A stretch of DNA of 20,129 nt from a virus: the IMG/VR virus record IMGVR_UViG_3300031951_001528, positions 1-20,129 of that record; one strand, 5' to 3'. The translations under genes were made by a program, and so were the position numbers. Below, in pieces: positions 1 to 5,028 of this stretch. Positions within the stretch are counted from its first letter, which is position 1. Each line of letters begins with the position of its first letter. The notes beneath the pieces were generated by a model, which saw only the letters and a program-made list of their open reading frames with translations, was not told the DNA's origin and did no database searches.

Positions 1-54
1 TCCCCCTACCATTTTCCCATCATCGGCAAAATACCCCCTAGCTTCTACCCATCC

Positions 55-1362
55 CTACCACTCCACACTATACTTCATCTGCCCCTGTGGGATATCATAC
101 AGGCGACGATAATTGATGGAGAGGTACCGCAAGCTATCTACTATGTGCGATGCCCAGTTATGCAATGGCTTTGTTGCAAAGCAGGCGTTAGCCTCGTCAT
201 ACTCTCTCTGGTACTCACGTAATGCTCTAATACCTAGATTGCATTCTGTTGTGTTTATCCTAACCTTAGGCAGCATATACCTTAGTGCCTCAATTCCATC
301 TTCTAGGCTAAGCTTTGGGGTGATTTGAAAGTTCCATCCTGCGCGTCTTGCTTGCATAAGTCTAGACTCTGCCTGTTCCCAACCTTGGTGTTTTTGGCTA
401 ATGTCATGTGGCCCAAAGTGATTTCCCCATTGACACCCCCATTGCTCTTTAAGCTTGTTTGCCCAGTCAAGAAAATGCTTAAGGCCGTAGCCAGTATCGT
501 GTAAGAGAGCAAGTAAATTGATGTAATTACCTTCAACCTGGAATAACCATCCTGCGGTCGCATCTGTTCCCCCTAAGTCCCATACGCTGTGTAATGGTAA
601 GTTTGGATTGGCTCGCAATGGTAATAAACGACCTTCAATATCCATGTCATGCATTTCACGTGTAAAATAAGCACCTTGGTTACCAGTTGTGAAATCACAG
701 TAGAACTCTTGCGCAATCATCTCATCAGACATGCCGCGCTTTTTAATGTCCTCAATGTCTTCCAAGGTAATGATAGGACTGCCGTCAGCTTTAGTAGTCT
801 TATCTATACCAAGATGCTCAATATGGTATTTTGGATTGTCCTTCACGGTCTCGAACAATTCCCATAAATGATTCTTGCCTCGTGGCGTGCTCTGTATAAT
901 CTCAATACCTTTGTTCTGTACAATAATTGGATTAAGATATTGCCGCGCATTAGGGTTGTGTAGTGCAAACTCAGAATAGATAATTGTAACTGGGTTGGTT
1001 CCAATTAAGCCAGTAAGGTTATTACTACCGGCTAACACTAAACGACTGCCATTGATTAATCTGATTTCCATTCTAGCGTCATTCTTGTATTCAATCAGGC
1101 ACTCGGGAATGTTGCTTAAAAAAGGCTTTCCATCAAAATCCATACCAGACCAAATAACGCTTCTGGCCTGTTGCAGTAGAGGAAATAAATAAACATGCGT
1201 TCCAACCCTCTGTAAAGCTCTTAGAATCCACATTTGAAGACAAGCAATATCTTTTCCTGCCCTGCGATGGATAACCGCTAAAATATGCTTGCCTTCGTTT
1301 ACAGCTTTAAACATTCTTTCTTGGTGGGGAAATGGGACGATTGAGGGCAGCCTAATATACAT
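55..1362 (-). CDS. terL: Terminase large subunit (DNA packaging ATPase/nuclease)
   Basis: The product (435 aa) is the packaging motor: an N-terminal ATPase drives DNA into the prohead and a C-terminal RNase H-like nuclease cuts the concatemer. Seen in the sequence: a Walker A of the phage form IHRRAGKD (residues 31-38), a Walker B-like TIIYSE (126-131) with the catalytic Glu, and a coupling motif QSTPRG (157-162). Nuclease acidic residues are D262 (SVWDLGG), D320 (GPHDIS) and D409 (HIVDSLRY). The HRRAGKD plus QRVG...QAR layout resembles terminases of BPP-1/BcepC6B-type phages more than T7 gp19; that kinship is from memory, not a search. The ATG overlaps the stop of the VRR-NUC gene by one base (TAATG), with AGGA 8 nt upstream. 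The stop is TAG; the frame stays open for the 18 codons beyond it to the window edge. No small terminase gene is recognisable next to it. Confidence 0.95.
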   Translation of the reverse strand: MYIRLPSIVPFPHQERMFKAVNEGKHILAVIHRRAGKDIACLQMWILRALQRVGTHVYLFPLLQQARSVIWSGMDFDGKPFLSNIPECLIEYKNDARMEIRLINGSRLVLAGSNNLTGLIGTNPVTIIYSEFALHNPNARQYLNPIIVQNKGIEIIQSTPRGKNHLWELFETVKDNPKYHIEHLGIDKTTKADGSPIITLEDIEDIKKRGMSDEMIAQEFYCDFTTGNQGAYFTREMHDMDIEGRLLPLRANPNLPLHSVWDLGGTDATAGWLFQVEGNYINLLALLHDTGYGLKHFLDWANKLKEQWGCQWGNHFGPHDISQKHQGWEQAESRLMQARRAGWNFQITPKLSLEDGIEALRYMLPKVRINTTECNLGIRALREYQREYDEANACFATKPLHNWASHIVDSLRYLSINYRRLYDIPQGQMKYSVEW

Positions 1363-1772
1363 TAAACAGTCCTCATGTAGGCATCGATGATTGCAATCCC
1401 CAAATCAGTACCAATTGCCCACTCAGCCATATAACCTTTTGATTTCATTTGGTTGATAAAAGCTTGTTGTCTAGCTAAATGTTCTTTCTGTGCTGCGGTT
1501 GGTTTCCAACCATCTTTTTTCACCTCGATAAATAAGCCGGGATACTTAGATGTTGGGTACGCAAAAAATAAGTCACTGGCACCTGGACGCAATCCAAGTC
1601 TTGGTAAAATCTTATTTGTTGAGCGTGACCGTTGCCCCTCATTATGTATTTTTATTACACACTCAGCTAGTTCTGGATAACGTAACCTGCAATAATCCAG
1701 TATTGCCATCTGCGTTTTGTCTTCTGGCTTAAGGTGAAACTTTTTGGTTGTACTCTTTGCTCGCAATTGCAC
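1362..1772 (-). CDS. VRR-NUC domain endonuclease
   Basis: This is a small (136 aa) stand-alone VRR-NUC nuclease of the PD-(D/E)XK superfamily. Members are commonly found in phages and act on branched DNA or other DNA structures. Seen: HNEG at residues 43-46, RPGASDLFF (62-70) with the metal-binding Asp67, and FIEVK (81-85) with Glu83 and Lys85 of the E-x-K core. A helix carrying WKPTAAQ follows. I chose a GTG start at 1772 because AAGGA lies 8 nt upstream; the open frame extends to a TTG at 1808 with no ribosome binding site. The first 44 nt overlap the end of the DUF1353 gene in another frame, and the stop overlaps the terL start by one base. A likely role, inferred from coupling to terL, is trimming or resolving replicating DNA before packaging. 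Confidence 0.88.
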   Translation of the reverse strand: MQLRAKSTTKKFHLKPEDKTQMAILDYCRLRYPELAECVIKIHNEGQRSRSTNKILPRLGLRPGASDLFFAYPTSKYPGLFIEVKKDGWKPTAAQKEHLARQQAFINQMKSKGYMAEWAIGTDLGIAIIDAYMRTV

Positions 1773-2208
1773 AATGATTATCCTTGTTAAAATGACTACT
1801 CCCGGCAATACGAACTGCCAGCCAATACAGGTAAGATTTAACAGGATTCACTAAATTGTCAATTAGAGATGAGTAAAATATGCTATCAATTTTCTGTCTG
1901 CTTAAATTGTTTGGGCAGGTATAAAGATAATCGTGCAATATTGAAGGCGCTATTGTTTTCATATCAAAAGGTGATTCAACAGACCAAAACAACTTTGGTA
2001 TTGATGCAAAATCCGTAATGAAGCCCTTTGGAATAATAACAGACTTATCGTCAATATCAGCTATTAAATTTTGGTTTAATTGAAAAACGCCATCGTTTAT
2101 AGGTGTAACCCTTACAACTCCTACAAAGTTGACGTTTTCGTTTGGAGAACATGTACTAAGAAAACTAGCGCAAATGATAAGTCCAGCAAGAATAAAGGAA
2201 CGTTTCAA
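1729..2208 (-). CDS. DUF1353 family protein, putative lipoprotein
   Basis: The product (159 aa from the chosen start) carries the DUF1353 signature: IPKGFITDFASIP (residues 59-71), then APSILHDYLYTCP (87-99) with the conserved HDxLY. The family is common in phages and its function is unknown. The first 20 residues read as a signal peptide: KR, a hydrophobic run, then LSTC (17-20), close to a lipobox although Thr at -1 is unusual. I chose a TTG start at 2208, with GGGGG six nt upstream, because it gives a clean MKR... signal peptide. An alternative TTG at 2229 adds seven residues and has a poorer setting. The start codon overlaps the stop of a 16-codon ORF (TTGA). If lipidated, it would sit in the inner or outer membrane, so a lysis-related role or superinfection effect is possible but unproven. 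Confidence 0.75.
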   Translation of the reverse strand: MKRSFILAGLIICASFLSTCSPNENVNFVGVVRVTPINDGVFQLNQNLIADIDDKSVIIPKGFITDFASIPKLFWSVESPFDMKTIAPSILHDYLYTCPNNLSRQKIDSIFYSSLIDNLVNPVKSYLYWLAVRIAGSSHFNKDNHCAIASKEYNQKVSP

Positions 2209-2255
2209 AAAATACCCCCAGTAAAACAAGGAGCTGAAAAACCAGGGGTAGGCAT
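2205..2255 (-). CDS. Possible 16-aa leader peptide ahead of the DUF1353 gene
   Basis: A 16-codon ORF reads MPTPGFSAPCFTGGIF and stops with TGA overlapping the TTG start of the DUF1353 gene (TTGA). There is no good Shine-Dalgarno sequence before its ATG, so it may simply be chance. What makes it worth recording is that an arm of a 6-bp inverted repeat lies in its codons and the other arm covers the GGGGG ribosome binding site of the next gene. Translation of this ORF could therefore control access to that site. This is inference only. Confidence 0.2.
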   Translation of the reverse strand: MPTPGFSAPCFTGGIF

Positions 2256-2286
2256 TTTAGCCGAAAAAGCAACGCCTAATCGGTTG

Positions 2287-2308
2287 GTAAATACTAGAGT
2301 GTATTTAC
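2287..2308. repeat. Perfect 8-bp inverted repeat (hairpin or operator)
   Basis: GTAAATAC (2287-2294) and GTATTTAC (2301-2308) are exact reverse complements, separated by TAGAGT. The repeat covers the stop codon of the 16-aa basic ORF and the gap after it. No T-run follows on the minus strand (CCAACCG comes next), so it is not a typical terminator. It could be an mRNA 3' stem, a processing site or a protein-binding operator. Confidence 0.5.
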
Positions 2309-2355
2309 TTGCAGCCTTTGCCACGGCCACCTTTGCCTTTCTTCTTCATTTTCAT
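2305..2355 (-). CDS. Possible 16-aa Lys/Gly-rich microprotein
   Basis: The frame reads MKMKKKGKGGRGKGCK and ends in TAA. GGAG lies about 7 nt before the first ATG, which is a good binding site for such a short ORF. Half the residues are Lys or Arg and it ends in Cys-Lys. Its composition matches the larger basic proteins encoded just upstream (2592-3561), so it may belong to the same functional group or be a remnant of one. The stop codon lies inside an inverted repeat. Small size prevents any domain assignment. Confidence 0.4.
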   Translation of the reverse strand: MKMKKKGKGGRGKGCK

Positions 2356-2378
2356 TCTAGTTCTCCGGTAACACTCTT

Positions 2379-2534
2379 CTATCTTTGCAAAGAAAACAAG
2401 TTACGTCTATATCCTTTGCCTATTATTTTTATATCTGTAGCCATTGTCACCCAGCAAGCGTGTATAAATAGTAGCCCCATTAAACAATATGCTTTATTTT
2501 TTGATATTAATTTATTTAAGGCGTGACAAATCAT
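2379..2534 (-). CDS. Small single-pass membrane peptide (51 aa), unknown
   Basis: This 51-aa ORF starts at ATG 2534 behind AAGGAG (9 nt spacing), one of the best ribosome binding sites in the window. Residues 15-33 (AYCLMGLLFIHACWVTMAT) form one hydrophobic segment, preceded by three lysines and followed by a basic tail (KGYRRNLFSLQR). This is the shape of a small inner-membrane protein with N-in topology. IHAC before Cys27 weakly resembles a lipobox. It is the first gene after the terminator at 2567-2590. In many podoviruses a holin or spanin sits between the fibre and terminase genes, so a lysis role is plausible, but there is no motif to prove it. I recognise no family. Confidence 0.5.
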   Translation of the reverse strand: MICHALNKLISKNKAYCLMGLLFIHACWVTMATDIKIIGKGYRRNLFSLQR

Positions 2535-2566
2535 GAAATATTTCTCCTTGAAATTTTCATACAGGT

Positions 2567-2590
2567 AAAAAAAATCCCCAAATGGGGATG
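2567..2590 (-). terminator. Rho-independent terminator of the structural operon
   Basis: On the minus strand the sequence is ATCCCC, loop ATTT, GGGGAT, followed by eight T residues (complement of the A-run 2567-2574). It begins 2 nt after the TAA of the 52-aa basic protein gene at 2592. This is a textbook intrinsic terminator for the operon coming from the capsid side. The next gene begins only 32 nt beyond it with no obvious promoter, so terL and its neighbours probably rely on read-through. Confidence 0.85.
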
Positions 2591-2591
2591 A

Positions 2592-2750
2592 TTATTTTTT
2601 TCTGGCTACTCTAATATTATCAATTAAATTTGGCCATCGCCTGCCCGCTTTCTTAGCCATGGCTTTCGCTTTGGTCTTTTGCTTAGGCGTTAGCTTCTTT
2701 GGCCTGCCTAAACCTTTTGGTCTTGGCTTGTCCCATATCGCTTTTTTCAT
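2592..2750 (-). CDS. Small basic protein (52 aa), unknown
   Basis: The product begins MKKAIWDKPRPKGLGRPKKL and ends in VARKK. The ATG follows the TAA of the DUF6321 gene directly (TAAATG), so it is probably translated by coupling or re-initiation; there is no clear separate Shine-Dalgarno sequence. About 19 of 52 residues are Lys or Arg. The N-terminal PRPKGLGRPKK stretch resembles an AT-hook-like GRPKK core (R-P-K around Gly), which suggests nucleic-acid binding, though this is composition rather than a proven domain. It is the last gene of the basic-protein cassette, and the terminator begins 2 nt after its stop. Confidence 0.7.
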   Translation of the reverse strand: MKKAIWDKPRPKGLGRPKKLTPKQKTKAKAMAKKAGRRWPNLIDNIRVARKK

Positions 2751-3014
2751 TTAGCAATCCCATTTTTTCAATGCTAGAGCTTTTCTTGTTGGTCGACCTT
2801 TGGCATCTGTCATCGGTCCTTTGACTCCAGACATTCTAGCACAAAAACTTTTTCTGCGTGCAGCAGCTTTAGGAGATTTTTTTGCTTGCTCACGTGATAC
2901 TGGTGCTTGTAAATTAGATCCAGTTAAACGGTTTATCCGCTTACGACCACTAGCAGACAAACCGCCTTTTGGGTTCTTATCACTTTTTCTTAGGCTTACG
3001 TTTTTTCTTGGCAT
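2751..3014 (-). CDS. DUF6321-type small phage protein (87 aa)
   Basis: The sequence pattern is that of a small protein seen in many phage genomes (DUF6321, recalled from memory): [13 protein letters not shown] (residues 17-29), TGSNLQAPV (31-39), [18 protein letters not shown] (50-67), and a C-terminal ALALKKWDC. The function is unknown. I set the start at ATG 3014 (MPRKNVS), with AGGA 8 nt upstream; an upstream in-frame codon at 3047 would add 11 residues unlike the family. The first 35 nt overlap the 3' end of the preceding 51-aa gene in another frame. It is strongly basic, with Cys58 and a C-terminal Cys87. Confidence 0.85.
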   Translation of the reverse strand: MPRKNVSLRKSDKNPKGGLSASGRKRINRLTGSNLQAPVSREQAKKSPKAAARRKSFCARMSGVKGPMTDAKGRPTRKALALKKWDC

Positions 3015-3135
3015 TTGATTTTCCTGCTGATGACAAACTAGCTGCAATCGCTTGCTTCTGAGGGTATCCCTCTTTCATCATCTTGCGAATATTGCTGCTA
3101 ATTGTTTTTTGGCTTGAGCCTTTTTTGAGTGGCAT
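2980..3135 (-). CDS. DUF6496-like small phage protein (51 aa)
   Basis: This gene is short and easily missed. The product begins [20 protein letters not shown], followed by [19 protein letters not shown] and a Lys/Arg-rich tail ending KPKKK. It matches the common phage micro-family (DUF6496-like, from memory) with the K-G-x-S-x-K-x-I-S-x-N-I ... G-x-P-Q-K-Q-A-(V/I)-A pattern. The ATG overlaps the TAA of the upstream gene by one base (TAATG), with GAGAGGA about 6 nt upstream. The TGA lies 35 nt inside the DUF6321 gene. The YPQKQAIA segment may be a short helical oligomerisation or binding motif, but no function is known. Confidence 0.8.
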   Translation of the reverse strand: MPLKKGSSQKTISSNIRKMMKEGYPQKQAIAASLSSAGKSNAKKKRKPKKK

Positions 3136-3356
3136 TATTTTCCTCTCTTTTTCATAGCTTTTTTCATGCCTTTTGATTCATCACGTCTAGCTTTTTTCTC
3201 CATACCAACTTCGCCATAAGCTGTACCAATAGCACGCTTCTTAGAATAGCCAGCTTTCTCCATTACTTTGACATTCTGTTTCATGCCTTTTTTAGTTGCA
3301 GCGGCTTTACCTTTAACCAACATCCCTTTTTTCATTTCACGCTTCACCATTTTCAT
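3135..3356 (-). CDS. Small Lys-rich protein (73 aa), unknown
   Basis: The protein begins [20 protein letters not shown] and ends KKAMKKRGK. Its middle, [20 protein letters not shown] (residues 31-50), resembles the [13 protein letters not shown] helix of the next gene, which suggests the two are distant relatives produced by duplication. Lys plus Arg make up well over a third of the residues, and Met is also frequent. The start ATG 3356 sits 1 nt after the TAA of the upstream gene, with AAAGGA 8 nt upstream; a second in-frame ATG two codons on is also usable. I recognise no named domain. Confidence 0.75.
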   Translation of the reverse strand: MKMVKREMKKGMLVKGKAAATKKGMKQNVKVMEKAGYSKKRAIGTAYGEVGMEKKARRDESKGMKKAMKKRGK

Positions 3357-3357
3357 G

Positions 3358-3561
3358 TTATTTTCCTTTACGTTTTGCTGAAATTTTTTTCAAAGTCATA
3401 GCCAATCTTGCTTGACGTGCAGTGGTTTTATTACTAGATTTAGCAGCTTTTTTTAATTTTGTCATTGGTATATTTTTTTCTACCGGCACACCTAGTTTTT
3501 TACTAAGCGCTCCGGGGCGTTTGATAGCCCCTTTAATCCAGTTGGTTTTGGACTTTTTCAT
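3358..3561 (-). CDS. Small basic phage protein with NWIKGAIK...GALSKKLGV motif (67 aa)
   Basis: The N-terminal half, NWIKGAIKRPGALSKKLGVP (residues 7-26), followed by IPMTKLKKAAKSSNK and ARQARLAMTLKK, is a pattern I recognise from small conserved hypothetical proteins in many phage structural regions, often near capsid or fibre genes. No function is established. It is the first of five small basic genes following the second fibre. AAGGGT overlaps the end of the fibre gene and lies 7 nt before the ATG, so expression should follow the virion genes. The basic charge would suit binding to DNA or a negatively charged capsid lining; this is inference. Confidence 0.8.
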   Translation of the reverse strand: MKKSKTNWIKGAIKRPGALSKKLGVPVEKNIPMTKLKKAAKSSNKTTARQARLAMTLKKISAKRKGK

Positions 3562-3569
3562 ATTTACCC

Positions 3570-4970
3570 TTAAAAATAATATTCTGTGATAATAATTACG
3601 CCAGAGCCACCTGCCCCACCAGTTGCAGACCCTGCCCCAGCTGTCCCACCAGCCCCTACTGCGTAAGAATAAGTTGCAGCAGGAGAGGAAATTATAAATT
3701 GAACTTGCTCGCCTCCTCCACCGCCCCCCGCCGCAGAATTATCAGATCCAGCAGCACCAGCACCACCACCGCCTTGATCCATTCCAGGAAGACCGTTAAC
3801 GTCAGCGGTTCCCTGAAACCAAGCATTTCCACCTGATAAAATCGAACCGCCTCCAGGGCCTTGTGATGTCATGCCTATAGAAGTAATACCTATGCCTGAA
3901 CCTCCACTTGCACCTGCAACACGAAATACTTGCGTGCCAGTCCCAGATGCTCCACCACTGCCGCCAGCTCCTGGGCCTGAGGGATTATTTGGGCCATTTG
4001 TAGCTATTGCACCAGTCCCGCCTATAGCCGTCCAAGAGCCAAAACTTGTTGTGCCTCCATTTCCTCCAGCGCCTGCTCCTACACGAACACCACCACCGCC
4101 ACCGCCTCCGCCACACATCAAAATGTTCAAAGATTTAACGTTAGCAGGAACAGTATAAGTACCTGAGCCACTTGTGTATATTGTTATAGTAGGAGCCGAG
4201 GCAGCAGGAGTTTGGAAAGTTGGTAGTGCGCCAGCACCGTTACTTGTTAAAACTTGGCCTGCGGTTCCAACACTAGCCACTGATTGTTGTGCGCCAGTTG
4301 ATGTAGTCCCGCCACAAATCACTGAATAGGCTGTTGCTGTAGTTCTACCTGAACCTCCCGAACCAACAGGCAATGCATTTGCAAGGGTTGTAACACCAGC
4401 ATTACTAATGCTTAAAGCTGTAACAGGAATCACTGCTCCATTAGGCGTAACCAATAATTCTAGTTTACCTGGAGCTGAGCCATCAGCCAAAGTTCCAGTA
4501 CTATCAGCACTAAAACGAATTTGACCAAAAATACCGTAGTAACTGTTTAACCAACCTGTGGCGTACATGCTGTAAAGAGGCATGTTTGCAGTAACAGTTG
4601 CATGAGCCGAAGTATTAGAATTACTTCTAGCTGCGATTTGTAATGGTTCTTGCGTAGTTGAATGTTTGTGAATTGTCACCATTGCAGGCGCAGTATTGCC
4701 AATATCGTTGACTCTGAATCTGGAATTAAATGCAATGCCATCAATTAGGATATTGCCCACTTCGAGACCTGGGTCTCCAACATCAACATGACCTGTTCCA
4801 TTTGGCTCTAAATATAAATTGCCGTTAGTTGTAACAGTGCTAATTGTGTCCGTGTTAATGTTAATATCATTAATTGTTACATTAGTCATAGTCGGAGCGG
4901 TATCACCAACAAACTTCCCTGTGCCAGTTTGGCCTGCTAGACTTGTATTAATACTATTTTGCGTCGTCAT
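3570..4970 (-). CDS. Second tail fibre/adhesin with C-terminal polyglycine domain
   Basis: The product (466 aa) has three parts. Residues 25-70 contain an NGNLYLEPNGTGHVDVGD element, also present in the main fibre (NGNINLTPDGTGDLVLDG), typical of trimeric beta-structured fibre shafts. Residues 200-260 carry SGGSGRTT and GTAGQVLTSNGAGALPTFQ motifs common in phage tail fibres. From about 262 the sequence TYTVPANVKSLNILMCG leads into a glycine-rich domain (286-458) with GGGGGGGG, several GGGG runs, YSYAVGAGGTAG, and the closing IIITEYYF. This is the Gly-rich adhesin-type domain (PF21722-like from memory), which may fold as stacked polyglycine-II helices with variable receptor-binding loops. The start has AAGGCG 8 nt upstream. 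A 58-nt gap separates it from the main fibre gene, without a clear promoter or terminator. It probably forms the distal tip or a second host-recognition fibre. Confidence 0.85.
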   Translation of the reverse strand: MTTQNSINTSLAGQTGTGKFVGDTAPTMTNVTINDININTDTISTVTTNGNLYLEPNGTGHVDVGDPGLEVGNILIDGIAFNSRFRVNDIGNTAPAMVTIHKHSTTQEPLQIAARSNSNTSAHATVTANMPLYSMYATGWLNSYYGIFGQIRFSADSTGTLADGSAPGKLELLVTPNGAVIPVTALSISNAGVTTLANALPVGSGGSGRTTATAYSVICGGTTSTGAQQSVASVGTAGQVLTSNGAGALPTFQTPAASAPTITIYTSGSGTYTVPANVKSLNILMCGGGGGGGGVRVGAGAGGNGGTTSFGSWTAIGGTGAIATNGPNNPSGPGAGGSGGASGTGTQVFRVAGASGGSGIGITSIGMTSQGPGGGSILSGGNAWFQGTADVNGLPGMDQGGGGAGAAGSDNSAAGGGGGGEQVQFIISSPAATYSYAVGAGGTAGAGSATGGAGGSGVIIITEYYF

Positions 4971-5028
4971 GATTATCGCCTTTTTTCATTTTTAATCCTT
5001 TGTTCCAAGGTATTTTCCCTTGCGGTTA

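Noticed and set aside
2080-2526. A 148-codon plus-strand open frame over the small-ORF region
   Set aside because: It starts at TTG without a ribosome binding site and runs antisense to the DUF1353 gene and two minus-strand small ORFs, one of which has an excellent binding site. All other genes are on the minus strand.
2534-2560. Nine-codon ORF MKISRRNIS overlapping the start of the 51-aa membrane peptide gene (ATGA)
   Set aside because: It has no binding site of its own and overlaps the AAGGAG used by the next gene; too short to support.
3871-4158. Plus-strand Pro-rich open frame
   Set aside because: It is the antisense reading of the polyglycine domain (GGN codons read backward as CCN), not a gene.
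4971-5028. Promoter or terminator between the two fibre genes
   Set aside because: Only a 5-bp CAAGG/CCTTG stem without a T-run and no spaced -35/-10 pair were found; an 11-codon ORF there overlaps the fibre start and is probably chance.
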